Positions 37,401 through 51,000 of a DNA stretch of 64,000 bases are shown piece after piece. Made by a program: the position numbers and the translations under genes. The notes beneath the pieces were generated by a model that did no database searches, was not told where the DNA came from, and worked only from the letters and a program-made list of their open reading frames with translations. Source of the DNA: Apteryx mantelli (lineage: Eukaryota > Chordata > Aves > Apterygiformes > Apterygidae); NCBI RefSeq assembly GCF_036417845.1, contig NC_089979.1, positions 121,553,415 to 121,617,414 of the forward strand, in the 5' to 3' direction. Each line of letters starts with the position of its first letter. Within the stretch, counting starts at the first letter, position 1.

Positions 37401-39581
37401 TGTATGAAACCTCTCTCTGCAGTAATAACAGGGGTCTGATCCTGTCTCCACTGAGATCAGTAGGAGTTTTGGTATGAAGCAGATGACTGCAGAAGCAATC
37501 CCCTGCAATATACTAGCAAGGTCACATCTATTCTGGTAGATTTTGAAGCTTAATATTGTTAATATTGAGCATGATGCCACCTACCTTTGAGTGGGATTCA
37601 TCTCACAGAACTGTTGTCATCCAGAACAAAGATGTCCCATGCATACTAAAAACTACAGATCCCTTTATAATGACCAGAGAGAAGGAGGCACTTTTAAGTG
37701 TGCTTCCTCCGACCTATGTTAGACGTATACTGCAAGATAATGTAAATTATGCCATAAAATTACTTGTTTATTTTCCCTAATCATAGAGCCTAGAGCCAAT
37801 TAGCTAAGACACAGGTGCCTATATTTGCACAGCTAAGTCCAGTCTGCTTTGCCTTTGGACTCATTGCAGAATCTTTCACTTGAGAAAGGGAAAATTTAAA
37901 ATTCAGCTCACTTTCCAAGAAAAATAAAAGGTGATTGAGTCACTATCCAGAAATACAGTGCTACCTTATCAATGGTGCTGGTCGGTACGAGAAAAAACAA
38001 AGATAGACAATTTGCTTCTTTGCCAGAGGAAGTTCTAAAAAGCAAACGTTCACAGACTGTGTTTGCTAATCACTCTGTGTAGGCCAATTCACAGAGAGTT
38101 AATGGAATATGTGCACATGGACTGTTGGTAAATTCAAGCCACATAGTCCTTAAGGACTGGAGTCTGAAAAGAGATATCAGTGGAACCTTTCTTCTAACCC
38201 ACAGTGTTAGTTCTTGTCATCACCAAATTGTGAATAGCTACAGAATGACTAAATGTCACTGCTCAAATCCGACTGCCAATACCTAATTTATTCTGTATTA
38301 TTAACAAATCTATTTTTATCTTCCGTCCTTCGTTAATCTTAAGCAGCAGTCTGCCTGTTCAAAAACACTACTGATTGACACTTAATGATACCTTCAATGA
38401 AAGTCAAATGAAAATTTTAAAAGGCATTCTAGAAAGAAAGAAGATATATGTAAAGCCTGATGAAAGCGAGCAATAGTTTATTTTCAAGAGTACATTGTGG
38501 TAGATTTACCAAGTGACAGAGAGCTTGTGTGTCTGGGGTTTGTTCGGTTTATGCAGACCCAGCATACTGCACATTTGCAACAAAAGCATTGCCTTAGATA
38601 TTCCACTGATTTACAATTAACTAATTATTTTTATAGAACATTACTCTACAAACCATTCCTGAACTTTAAAGCTTATATAGTGAAACAGCAAAAGAAAGTT
38701 TCATGTTTTGAAAGAATATATCTATTTGTTCAAATGATGCTTTCAGAGGCACTGTACACAATGCCTTAAGTTGACAGCCCAGGGTAAAAATTAACTGTTC
38801 CTAAATGTCACAGGAAGAGCCATTTTCAAAATTGACTTGGCCATTTAAGTCACTGATTTCACTGAGATTTGATCACTAAAGACAAGATTCACCTCAACTC
38901 ATTTTGACCAGATATAAATTAGGTGTCTTTTCCAATACTCTCCAACCTTTTCTCAAACTGTAATCCCTACATTTTCTTGTGGCAGCCTCTCCTGAGAAAG
39001 CTAATTTAAGTCTTCTAATAAGTTTGCTTTTCATTGATCCCATCCGTGATGCTTGGGAGAGCCTACAGATCTGAAAACTGCTGGTCAAATTTCGCAGGTG
39101 TTTAAACTCATAGTTTGTCATTTTATCCTAGAAAATATGTCTAAAATAGGCAGGAAGAAGTGACATCTAGAGATGCATATCCTTCCCCAGGAATTAGAGA
39201 GGGAGCCCTGATCTTATGCTTAATGTGGACTTTCAGATTTAACTCAATTTACACATCACTAAAATTATGTGAGAGAACCCCACTCTGAGTGTTTTACAGT
39301 GACAATTAGTTTACTGACATCAGCTCTCCCTAAGGCATTCTTGGGAATCTTATCCCTAAACTTGAAGGAAGGCAAGATTCTCTATCATCACTATCTCAGA
39401 TGAATTACAGATATGCATAAACATATAATTAACTCACAGTGTTGACATACACACACATATACATTCCCAACAAAACCAAGTTTCAGTAATGTCAGTGGAA
39501 CAACACCTCTGAGAGTGAGCTTAATTTTCCCTTACAAAACAAGCACCAAAGGTATACTGTTTTCCCAAGGGTCACATATAC
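34424..39581 (-). other. NEK11: NEK11 intron (5.2 kb)
   Basis: The intron lies between exons 39706-39582 and 34423-34363. No mobile element is recognised. It includes a 13-bp tandem repeat at 36003-36039. Plus-strand exon-like segments lie at 36051-36116 and 37176-37291, and nothing else in the intron supports them. Most of the sequence is AT-rich without recognisable content. Confidence 0.8.
36003..36039. repeat. 13-bp tandem repeat, about 2.8 copies
   Basis: TTTAATATATTTC occurs at 36003-36015 and 36016-36028, followed by a shortened copy, TTTAATATTTC, at 36029-36039. The array leads directly into CTCTTTTTGCAG. Confidence 0.85.
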
Positions 39582-39706
39582 CTGGTGATTTGTCTTAGAG
39601 ACAGTCTGTGATGCTTCCATATCCTCCTCCTCTTCACTGCTTTCTGAACAGGATTCAAACTCATCATTATAATATTCTTCCGCAATCTGTGGGTCTTCAG
39701 GAATCT
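39582..39706 (-). CDS. NEK11: NEK11 internal exon, acidic PEST-like linker
   Basis: A 125-base exon (2 + 41 codons) with acceptor TACTACCTTTAG and donor GTATAT. It encodes IPEDPQIAEEYYNDEFES followed by CSESSEEEEDMEASQ and ending in KTNHQ. Human NEK11 as I recall it reads HEIPEDPLVAEEYYADAF here, then a longer acidic run, so this version appears roughly a dozen residues shorter. The Glu/Ser-rich block resembles the PEST-type sequence described in the NEK11 C-terminal region and could influence protein turnover; that role is inference. Entry phase completes a split GAG (Glu) codon with the exon at 60235. The donor GTATAT is weaker than the others in this gene. Confidence 0.94.
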
Positions 39707-39957
39707 CTAAAGGTAGTAAGAGTTTATAGCAGGTAGACAGACAATCTGCATGATCTTAACAACATGCAAGGGATTTCATATCACTCAGTTCTTATATCAC
39801 AGCACATTCTGTAACTGAAATCATGGGATAGGTTCTCAGATAAAAATGTTCACCTTTGATGACAGAACAGGGTTAAAACCATCTCTATCAAGAGGTCAGA
39901 TCCTCATCATATGCAAATTAATGACCTCAAAGGACCTATATTGATTTGGGGCTGAAA

Positions 39958-40060
39958 TCACAGAACCATAGATTAACTCAGGCTGGAAGGGACCTCAGGG
40001 GATCCCAGTTCAGCCTTGCTCAGAGCAGGGTCAGCACTGAATTGAATCCTTCAGGGAGAG
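39958..40060 (-). mobile_element. CR1 LINE 3' fragment
   Basis: The plus strand reads CACAGAACCATAGATTAACTC, then GGCTGGAAGGGACCTCAGGGG and CTTGCTCAGAGCAGGGTCA, a reverse-complement CR1 end of about 100 bases. It lies some 250 bases into the intron after the acidic exon, counting against the direction of transcription. Confidence 0.8.
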
Positions 40061-40609
40061 CAACAGCTTTCATGAGGTGAAATTTTGCCCCATTTTGGTT
40101 TTCTCCAACATGAACATCCTGTGGTGAATAAGGGGGCTAAGTTCTTATGGAAAATAACATATAACAGGCCAATGTTTAAAAGATACAGTAAATAAAATCT
40201 GTATCTCTTTTCCAAACTTCCCCAAACAAAAATGCAGTAAATCAAAAGAAATGTGTCAGAAGTCAAACTACATATACTTGAGTGACATGCTTTCTCAGAG
40301 TATGTGTTGACAAGCTATAGTAGTAGCAGTAAGCACAATACGAATATAACCAACGAGCCTATGAAGTACAATAGTTATTAAAAAACAGCGTATTTATCAC
40401 AGCATAGAAGACACCAGAGTCACTCTAAACCAGGTGAAATGTTTAGTGCCTCTGATTCCATAAGTAATGAGCCAGTAAAATGGCTTGAGGCCTGATTGCA
40501 CCTGATTGAGCAAACTCTCCTTTTTCAGCAAAAGCACTTAGTGGTGTGTTCAGTTTTGAGCAGAGATTGGACTGCAGTCTTACAGGTGGCTATGTGAAGA
40601 AATAGCAGG

Positions 40610-40710
40610 ATCCCTGTTTTTCTAGAAGGGAAACTGCAATGCAAAGACTTGCCCAAGGGAGACAGAGGTCAGGGACAGAAACGGCGTGAGAGCAGCTGAA
40701 AGCCTGGCTC
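40610..40710 (-). mobile_element. MIR-like SINE remnant
   Basis: GGGAAACTGCAATGCAAAGA followed by CTTGCCCAAGGGAGACAGAG resembles the MIR core in reverse orientation (gaaactgaggcacagagaggttaag...cttgcccaaggtcacacag). It is strongly diverged. The match is by eye only. Confidence 0.4.
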
Positions 40711-42439
40711 AGCAGTAATGTCTATCGATAGCCTGAAGCACTTCTGGAGAGAGATATTCCGGGAGAGCTAATCCCCTTGCTTTGATTTTAGGCAGTTCCT
40801 TACTGAGTTACCATCAAGATAATTTACAGCCAAGTCTAGGTATGATTTTTTTTTATGCTGTTACGGTTTTCAGAAAGAAAAAAGTTGGTATCCTTCTTTG
40901 GCTAGTATTATTACAAGAAATGTTATTTGAAGACAAAAGCAGCCTAATACTCATCTGACATAAATCACCATAGCCTTAATTTTAGCTAGTGCTGATTTCT
41001 CCCATTCTTCCCAATTAAGGCTACATCTTTAAAGAAATACAAACCGATTTATTGTAAATGTTCCTGCTTTGAAAAAAATTAAATTCAAACAACATGTCAT
41101 TAAAAATTAGAAACACCTAATAGCTTTTTAAAATTGTTTCACACGGATAAAAAATATAAGTATTTAAACAAGGGAACACAGTTAAAATCCATTAAAAGAT
41201 GCCCTTGGAGTTCGGCAAGGGGAACCATTCTAATCTTTTAAGAAAGGGTACTCAGGGAAAAAGTAAAAATGTATTTATCTGCTGCAGGAGGTGCTTGAAG
41301 CTCTGCAGTTGAAATATTCTCTCTGCTATCTGCTCTCTCTAGAGTACTTTCACAAACACTTCCTTGTTTTATAAAGTTGATTTACCTCCAAAATGCTGAC
41401 ACATTTTCACTCAGGTTTTTCTATTTTAAGACTTTTATGCAAGCTGAATAACAGCACTATGCTGCACTGACACAATTTCTCATCTTTCCTTTTTCTATTT
41501 TTCATCTTTCTTAGTTTCAAATAAAAGATCAATACGTGGGCTTCCAGGAAAACAACAACAAAACCAAAAGCTTTTTCCCACAAAAGAAAGCATTTATTAT
41601 TGTGTTTAAGTTCTTCAAAGTACCAGTTGACAGAGAAGCCTAACACTTCACCTTAAAAAAAAAACAAACTTACAAATCATTCCTTTTTATCATGGAAGAA
41701 CACTACTTAATGAAGATATGTCTCCTTTTCTCTTCCAGATGGAGTGAGCACTAATTTTTCTCTCTTTCAGGCAGGCTATCATTCCTGTGATTGTTATAAT
41801 TTTATTAGGTTCATTTGCATTATATCTATGCGTAGATATGCATTCACATACATATGAATCAGCCTATTATATTTTAATGCAAACACAGAACTATACTAGT
41901 GTTTTCTGAGTTGTCTTCTCCTCCCACCTTCTGCATTTGTTTACCGTCATACTAAAAAACACAACCCTCCCCTCCCCAGCCAAACAAGGTATCAAAATCA
42001 GTCTTGTTACTCATAATTATAAAGTCAAAAGATCTGCTCTGGCTTCACTAAGTCCCTATACCTTGCGAATAGCCCACAAGAAGGCAGTCTGTTCCACAGA
42101 GCTGCTGATGCCTCAGAATTATGGGACGCTGACACCGGCCGCATCCCGGCTCCACGCCAGCTTTCGCATCCTTTTCAGGATTGCCCATTTTACCTTTTGC
42201 AAAATTGTTTTGACCTATATCCATGGATGGCCAGTAAATCCAAGTTCAGCTATACAATTTAAATGCTAGTTCAGACACTGAAAAGAGATCAAGACACAAA
42301 CATTTACTGGCCTCAGTTCAGAAACTATTCCAAATGACATTTCTGAAAGAAATCAGTATGTCCAGTGGACTGGAGCTTGTGAGCTAGCCATAATGTAAAA
42401 AGAAGAATAAATGTTTTCTCTATATTATTATATACTACC

Positions 42440-42469
42440 AAAAAAAACAAACAAACAAAAAAAAAAAAC
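42440..42469. repeat. A-rich (CAAA)n tract
   Basis: A short low-complexity tract, A-runs broken by single C, with no SINE body visible beside it. Confidence 0.75.
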
Positions 42470-44471
42470 AGGCTGTCTTTAAAGCTTCTTTTTTTTTGAA
42501 AAGCATCTTTAAAGAAGGGACCTTCAAAATATCAGCAAATTAATTTAGTATATATCATTCCACAGAAGAGTTCCTTGAGTCCTACTAAAGAGAGCCAATT
42601 CCCAATTGTCCACATGCAACAGATGCAGAGGCAAAGCTCTGGCTCTCTGCAGAGCTAATTTGGGTACAGAACAGCTTATTTAGCTGTGACTCAGGATCAG
42701 CTTGATTTGAAGAACAAGTTAGCTGGCTTTAGCACAGCAGATATCATGAGTCATTGTGGCAAGCTGTACCCAAGCTGGCCACCCACCGAACCTGCTTGAA
42801 TATCCTAGCGCTGCGTAGTACTGCTCCACCGCGAGAGACACTAAAGACACCGCGGCGCCTGACTCACTTCCACTAGACCTGGCACTAACAGACAGAGTAA
42901 AACCCAAGCTCACTCTTTGAAAACCACTTAGTTTCTCCACACTTTAGTGCAGTGCAGACAAATTGAGTCTGGCTAGGCTTTTTGGCTCAGGGCAGGCATC
43001 ATCAGATGAGGCTGGGCCCCATACAGAGCCACTTCCTCACCTGCAGTGCATCCTCCAGTATGATTGCTACTTGAGTTTTCCCATTATCCCGAATACTTCA
43101 GTCCCCACTTCATTTTCACTAGCCAGGTGGTGATGAGCTGACTATGGCCACAATCTCCTGAACATTCTTGGTGCAGTTCCACTTCGCAGCAATGTAACAT
43201 AGAAGAAATATCCTCAGTTTGTAGTTTCACAGGAGTAGCTTTCACTAAAATGTTGCTCTTTGGGCTAGGTCTCCTTGACTCTCGTTTACTCACCTTCGCA
43301 TAGCCTAGCAGGGACTCCAAGGCTAAGGCCTTGATTCTGACCTTTGCTCTGACATAAAATAGAAATTAACTCCATTTGTGCCTGGAAGTTATTTTAGTAA
43401 AAAAAGTGGTGCTAGTGAGGTTAATGTCCAGCCTACCATATTGAAAGAGAAAACAAAAATTCTGCTGTAGGACCCAGAATATCCTGTCTCATTGTTTCCA
43501 CAGCTGGACTGGGAGAAAAACAGTGATGTATTTAAGAAGGTCCTATCACCATCTGCAGCCCACTGGACTTACTGTGCTCACACAGCAATGTCGATCTGCT
43601 CAAGCATAAAACAACTCCAAATCACCAGATTCTTTGCAAGCAGCAAAGTTGCTCTGTGCTGCCTACATGTGGTAGGTAGGTAGGGACTCTACCTTCACAG
43701 ACCTCTGGAAAAGAAAGGTTGTGGTAATATCCAATATATGCTTTTCTAATACTGGGCCACCTGACTAAACATGATGGCTGGTGCCTGAAAGCCATTGTAA
43801 TAAAGTTGTCCCTCAGATGCCTGTTCTCCCTCTGAAACAGCATATTTACATGCTCCTTATGGAGCACAAACAGTCTTTACTGCTCTTTCTGCACCCTCTC
43901 ACCCCGCAGTCTGTTAGCTTGCTCTTGGAAAATACATTGCATTTTATCTAGCTTAGCATATCTCACTAAGGTCAGTTACAGTAACTTTTATTTGCTTACA
44001 AAGCACTTCATTCAGAACAAACTCAGGTATTATTTACAAATTGCTAGGCACTCTAGGTATATCATTGAGAGACTTGATATTTTTAAAGTGTATTAGATAT
44101 TCAAAGGAAAAAGCTACAAATAATAACATTTCTCTTTACATTTCTTTCTATATATACCATGATGCTAATAGTGGAAGCAAGGATAAAAAATGAGTTATCT
44201 AAAAAAATCATAAAAGCACAGTTATTTCCCAAGAAGATAAGCTATTTAAAAAAACAAAAGAACGCAATACTTGTAATATTTTGTTTAATCTACCAAAAGC
44301 TTTTTCCAGGTAGCATGGTATCTTGGTGGCAACAATAGTTTCTTCCAACGAGATGAAAATACTTTGATAAATATCTTTAATTTTCTCTTGCCTTCAAGTC
44401 ATATTTATAATTGGTATATGGAGGCAGCATTCTAAAATACCACTGCATGTAGAAGCCAAGGAATAAGGTTG

Positions 44472-44486
44472 TTTTTTTTTTTTTTT
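44472..44486. repeat. Poly-T run
   Basis: Fifteen consecutive T followed by an A-run, giving a perfect short T/A inversion. No element is attached. Confidence 0.8.
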
Positions 44487-45737
44487 AAAAAAGGAGAAGA
44501 AGGGAAAATGAAACAGAACTGTATGATGCATGTTCATTTTCACCACTTGTATTCACAATAACCAAGTCGCACTTGGCTCTTAAGGACTCGTGTGCCTTTT
44601 TATCCCCACAGCTTTACTGTGTCTCTGGAAAGGGCTAGATTCTGTCAGTTGTCACTTCCCAATCTTAAGGAGAAAACTCGTTAACAGTTCCACATACCTG
44701 CACTCTTCATTCCCAAAGCACTACAAACACCAAAATGAGGAGCAAATCATTCAGCTACTTTGAAAAACATGTACTATCATGAGATATAATGCATTCTTAA
44801 AGTCAGGGTGGCATGAACTAAAGCACTGAAAAGCAATGCTATATAGCAGCAGTTATGGGCTACCACACATTGCCATAGAGTCCCCAAAAAATTAAGGGGG
44901 ACAGAACACAAACTTACTTCTTATTTTGCTTCCCTTGCAAAGGGGGCTACAAGAGCCGGGTACAGGCTGGGAACTGAGGCAAGAACAGGGCAAAGCCTTC
45001 TCCTGCCTTCTGATTCTGCATTGTGCTGGGCTGCAAAACAGCCCACAGGCAGGACCTGATCAGGAAAGCAGAGATGTCCTTTTCTTGCTGTGGAAACTCA
45101 TCAGAGAATTCCAATTTGGTTCATAATGCAATATCAGAATGCAACCCAAAAGACATCTTCTCACCTACTAGTAACTTAGAAAGCAACAGTAAACACATTG
45201 TAAAGATTTTGTGAAGGTATAGCAATTTGCAACTGAATAAATGTTGCAACTGATACAGAAGCAGATAATATGGCCTAAAAGATATAGGCTGGGACAAGGG
45301 AGGAACTGTCTCAAACACTGACAAGTCTTTTCTTGTTGTCATTAGCCAATGAGCCTTACACCTGAGATGACCCAGTAGTATTTCATACCACTTCAAACCT
45401 GAAGCTCCATGCTTTTCATTTAGCCTGTTTGAAATCTGACATGCTCATTTTACATTACACAACTTGCAACTATATTTTATTCTGAAATGGGTTTGCATAG
45501 AAAGTGGAGTTCACATCCAGTTACCTGTATTGTCACTGTTTCATCCTGAGGATATAATTGTATCTCATCCAAATCCTTCTCCCTTAAATTAGTTTCTTAA
45601 GGGAAGAACTCTTAAAACTTGTTAATCAAAATTTGTTTTGATTCAGTGTCTATGAAAAACTGTGTTGATATGTTTCCCAAAATACTGATGCTGAATATGT
45701 ACAGATAGTTTTGTAAAAGTAGGTATTTCATACTGGA

Positions 45738-46175
45738 TTGAGTCCAGCAGAGGCCCCCAAGCTGGGCAGGAGTCTGGAGCACTTGGCATACAAGGAGATG
45801 CTGAGAAAGCTGTATCTGGTCAGTCTTAAGAAGATAAGGCAAAGGGGAAACCTTATTGCTGTCCACAACTATCTGATCAGAGGACAGAAGGAAGATGAAA
45901 GCAGACTCTTTTCAGAGGTGCATGGCAATAGGACGGGAGGCAACAAACACAAGTTGGAACATAGTAAATTCTAATGAGGTGTTAGGAAAAATATTTTTAC
46001 CATGAGGGTGGTCAAATGCTGGAACCCCCTCTGAGGGGCTCAGAGAGGCTGTGGGATCTTTCTCCTTGGAGGTGATCTGATTAGGCCCACTTTGAGCAGG
46101 GGGTTGCACTAGATGACCTCCAGAGGTCCTTTCCAACCTAAATTACTCTCTAATTGTGTGATTACATTGTGTGAT
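45738..46175 (+). mobile_element. CR1 LINE 3' fragment, plus strand
   Basis: A decayed CR1 in the orientation opposite to NEK11. Translation of 45738-45974 gives SLEHLAYKEMLRKLYLVSL, a degenerate version of the [20 protein letters not shown] segment seen intact in the CR1 at 30 kb. The 3' UTR follows (CACTAGATGACCTCCAGAGG, TCCTTTCCAACCTAAATTA), ending in degenerate octamers TGTGTGATTACAT. The 78-codon open frame is a remnant of ORF2, not a gene. The copy is 5'-truncated. Confidence 0.9.
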
Positions 46176-47929
46176 TACATGATGCTCCATTAACCAGTTC
46201 TTTAGAATTACCCCTAATATATTTGCGTGTGTACATATTTAACATACACATATTTAACATACAATGTTGAGCAGAAACATGCCTATTTCTCCATGTCCCT
46301 GCAACACATACATACATGTTCTCAGAAATCACTGTCAAAAAGACATGGTGAATAGAGCTGGCCAACATTCTTCAGAAAAGCGTACCAGTTATCACAAAGA
46401 TTGCTTCAAGGGAGAAAATAGAAAGACTTGAAGTTCCATAATTAGAGGATTGAAATGTACAGATATACTTCCCTGTGCTACATAATCCTGAATGAAAAAC
46501 TCCAGATGAGAACACCAGCTCTGGGTCCTTCCACAGTCTGGGTCAATAGTCACATGATTAGACAAAAATAAGACAACTCCAACATTATAATTTAAATTCA
46601 CACAGATGATTGGTTTCTTTCCAGGGTAGGACAAAAACTTAAACTTTAAAAGTTGCCATCAAACAGAATTGACATTCTTTGGTCAGCTTCAAATGAGATA
46701 TGTATTATTAAGCTATGAAACTTCATTTTTCAGAAGGTCAAAGGAAACTTTTGTCTGGCTATTCTAAACTAGACTTAAAAAGACTCCAGCAGAGCGCAGT
46801 TTAGGAAATGAACTAAGGGACCTAACAGAACTTTTGTGTCTATGAATGTCTTGTGCCAGCCTTTTGCCTAAGCACAAAAGGACTAAGCAGTCATTAAAAG
46901 AAGTACATTCTGACATGGCTGTATACAGTATAGCCATGAAGTAAAACGATTTGTTCTAAATGAGAACTAGAAATACAGCAATAGTTAAACACTGATATTT
47001 CATAATCTTGTTTTTAGCATTATAAAAAGGTAAAAGCTTTGATTTACTTGTGGGCTTTACTGAGTGATGATTTAACAATTGTGAAACGTGTAGGAAAAAT
47101 GGAGATAAAGAGGATGTAAATCGGAGTAGCTTTATGGAGGTCTTCTATGTCTTGATGTTAGAAATGAAAAAAATTGTTCAAAATGTTTTTATAAGGAAAA
47201 ATTGCTTCTTTATCCAAAAAGAGATTTCCAAGAAAAACCCTCTATTTCAAGGACACTGTTCTTTTTTCAGACCTCCCACTCCCTGGTATTTTATCGATAT
47301 GTATACAGGGAGAGCCTGAGAGGAGGAAAGGAAGAGGTTTTGAGTAACTAGAAATAATAATTACGCTAAAAAGAGTTGTTAACAAAAAAAGAACAGCAAG
47401 AAAAATCACTTTCATCACAATTTTTTTTCTCTAAGTTTTTTTTTTTGTGAGGAGGTCCTAATTTTCTAATTGTTGTCTATACAGAATGGGGAGCTTTGGT
47501 AGGCTGTGACACTGAAAATTATGTCATGCTGCTTTTCAAGCAGTTTAAAGTTTCCCAAATCTCCTAAAGGTCTTCTAAATATTCAGAAATCCTTCTCCTA
47601 CTAATGGAATGCTGAAGAGAAAGAACAATATAACAATGAAGTCAGTGACAGAGAGCACTTAGTGAGCCTTTGGAAGCCATCTCCTTTATGCATGAAGAGA
47701 CACTATTATTGCAAAGGTTGCCCCATTATTTGCACAGTGTCCAGCAGGAAAACAGCAAGGGCTGTCATTAAAAGAAAATTGACCACAAAACTACCTTAAA
47801 ATATCAGTCTAAAACTACCTTAGCCCTTCAACGATTTTAAACTTTTTGATTAGTCAAAGCATACTTTCAAATAAAATCTCACTATTCCTGCTTTATTGAG
47901 CAGAAACTGCCTGATACTTTCCTTCTCTG

Positions 47930-48070
47930 CTTGATGACAGCACTGGGAAGGAGAGAGTCCATGTGCTAATAAAATCCCACTGCACCTTAGGAAAGTCACA
48001 ACCTTTTCCTCCAGATTCTGTTCAGCTATGCTTTTTTCAAGACATAAAATGGGGATATTTTCATGGCCAG
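47930..48070 (+). mobile_element. MIR-like SINE remnant
   Basis: TTAGGAAAGTCACAACCTTT, then TCCTCCAGATTCTG and ACATAAAATGGGGATA resemble the MIR core (gcaagtcacttaacctctctg...ctgtaaaatggggata). This explains the open frame at 47963-48184 and its exon-like look, with a CCTCCAG acceptor-like site and a later GTAAAT. Confidence 0.45.
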
Positions 48071-51000
48071 AACTTACTGAAAGAGTCAAAAATGAATGGA
48101 GTGGTTCAGACCCAAACTTTGTGTGAGCAGTTCAGTGGCCGTGACAGTCTGGATGTAGCAAAGGTAAATGTAAAATACATTTAATTTGGATATGAACAGC
48201 AAATTAAGTTATATTTTAGACCTATACAAAAACAAGCAAATGACTGCAGCCAAGTAAATCTAGGAACAACAAAGCACTGAGAGGTTAAACAGCTAGATGA
48301 ATTTTACAGGCAAAGGCAATATGTTTGCTAGATCTCAGGGGCACGCTCTGCTCAGCACAGCAGATAAAATAGCAGGAGAATGTAAACTAAGTTCTTTTAT
48401 TTGTGTCACCTTCTCACTTGCCCCCCAGCTATTCTTCTGACAGTCACAAGGACTAAAGGCTAAACTGGTAGGAAGTGCAAACTAATTCAGTATTTACATC
48501 TCCTTTCTGAGCAAATTCTTCCCCACTTGGAATTGGCTCCAGCTTTTGATGTCACCATGCAATTTGTCTGAGCTCCCCAGAAATGCTGCTTAGTTTGATA
48601 AGTGAGCTACAAAGCTGTTTTGGAGGGGAAACACTTATTCAGTGTTTCTCTGTATTACCCTGTTCACTGATGCTTTGTTTGCAAGTAAATGCCTGGTGTG
48701 CCTTTATTTACATTGGTTAAACCTTGAGTCTATAGCGCAGTGTAAAGTTACATTGCCCTGTATGTGGAACTGATCTGCAATCAAAACTAGGATCTAAGGA
48801 AGCTATAAAACACTAAACTGTGTAAATACCTGCTACAGAATCTGTATATTTACCAAAAAATGATATACTAATTTTGGTCCCTTTCTGTTTAACTGCTTCC
48901 TAAATTCACACAGTGTTTTGTAAATGTTCTTTAATGTTGTGCTTTGGAATGAGTGAAGGGACTCCCAGGGCAGCTTTTAAAAAGAGTCAGCCAGAACCTT
49001 TTTAACTGTTGTCATTGATCAAGGGTAAATGTTGAGGTAGGCCCTATTTATCAATGCCAGACTAAATCAATATGAAAAATAGATCAGGAAAAAAGTATCA
49101 GCTGTAGAGTAACATATTTTGCTATCCCCACACTTTCAAAGTGTTTGGCTTTTTTTATACAAATGCTGCTTAAAGTCTACATTTATTTCATTCTGCAAGC
49201 TTCCGTCAAAACAGCTGTAGGAGCAAGACTTCTGAAATAAGTAAGCTGTGAATTTTTGTGAAGCCATGAAAAGATTTATGTAGCTACACATACTGAATAG
49301 CACTTTGCTTTGGAAAAGGTTTCCTGGTGGGTTTATGAGAAGAGTTCAATTCCTGATGGATAGAAAGGCCTCAGCTTCTCAATAAAAAATAATTGCTCTC
49401 GAATAAGCTGAAGCTTAATTAAAAAGTTGAAGATAATGGACAATGCAGTTCTTCATAGAAGCTTCTAATTACTCTAAACACAAGTCATTCTGAAACTTCA
49501 CAGAATTCCCAAGGATATCTGCAGGTCTAGGGCTGCCCTCGTAGAAGAAGGATTTAAATGGGAGCTATAACCAAAGGAAGATATCATCAGCTCTCCAAAG
49601 GCAATACTTTTAGGGAAGAACTCCTTAAATGAGAAGAATAACATTTCAGGCAATAAAAAAATCCATTGACTCATTTTCCTGTTCATAGCTAAAACTCAAA
49701 AATTTTGTTTAGCCTTATTTTTGCTAGAATAAACCAGATGTGTTATTCTCCCTTTATCTGAATTTTGGGCAAAGTGGGATCTCAATATAAAACTGGGAAA
49801 GAAAAGCAGCAGACAGATAAGCAGAGCAGGCAGGCATGTTGCCGGTGTGCCTACTCCCCGAAACCTGGGAGAGTCTCAGGACTTTTGGCACCCCATGTGC
49901 AAAGAGCAAGTGAAGGGCTGGTAACTGCAAATGCCAGACTAGAGGTAAGTTTCCCTCAGCGAGCATCCTAGAGCATCTTTTCAGCAAGGAGCACCTTGGG
50001 GAATATACCTTATGGTCCTGGAAATATTCCTGCTTATAACATAGATCTTTACAGTTATTCTTGTGTGTTATTCTACTCACTTATTAAAAGCTATGTTCCT
50101 TACCTATCTATTGAAGTTACAGCAATATAAATCTGTGTGCATGAATCATTCATCAAGAACTAACTTGCTGTGACTCTAGTAGATATGTTACATTACTTTT
50201 ATTCTTCTTTTCCAATTCCTGTTTTACACAATTTTATTTGATTTGGACATGCTAAATTTAGCTGGCCCAGCTACTTGTGGTTCTCCAAACAGGTATTGGG
50301 TAATAAGTTGTCATCTTTCTCCACAGATCTGATCCATGGCAGAAGCTCATTCACTCCTTAATGTTTAGCTCAGGAAAGGCTGTTTCCTTTACCCTGGGAC
50401 TACTGAGGATTTATTGGTTTTGTACAAAGTAGGGTAACCACATGAAGAGGGAACCACTGCATAACCCACGAAAGATATCACTGCAACTTTAAGTTCTCAA
50501 TTGAAACAAGGCCTTCTGGTTACAAAGGATATTATAACAATACAGAAAGGCACTTAATGATTATAAATATTATTCTGTTCTATTTTGACTTGTCTGAGTG
50601 AAAAACAAAACAAGACATACAATTTTCCTAAAAGCCTTAGAGCTGTATGATTGCCTGTGTGATCATATTTTGGAGAATTACTCAGTTTCTCAATCAGTAT
50701 GCATGAATACTGTTTTACAATCACAATGCAAAATGTTCATGTGCAAAGATGCTTGAAAAACACTGGAGGCTTTTAACCTTTTAAGATTTAAAACCACTTT
50801 CAAAATCATTCAACAAAGCTTATAAAATAACAGAGTGGAAAAAAAACATTACTTCAGAATGAGTGAGCATTTGCAATTTGAGATTCAGCTGAACTTTACC
50901 CACTTGAAATTCATAACAATAAACCCATAGCTTACAATTAGCAATAGAAATATAGAAATAATGTATGCAATTACTGTAATGTACATAGCTATTTTGGAAT

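Noticed and set aside
47963..48184. 73-codon plus-strand frame bounded by splice-like sites
   Set aside because: Explained by a MIR-like SINE remnant whose conserved core supplies the pyrimidine tract and GGGGATA.
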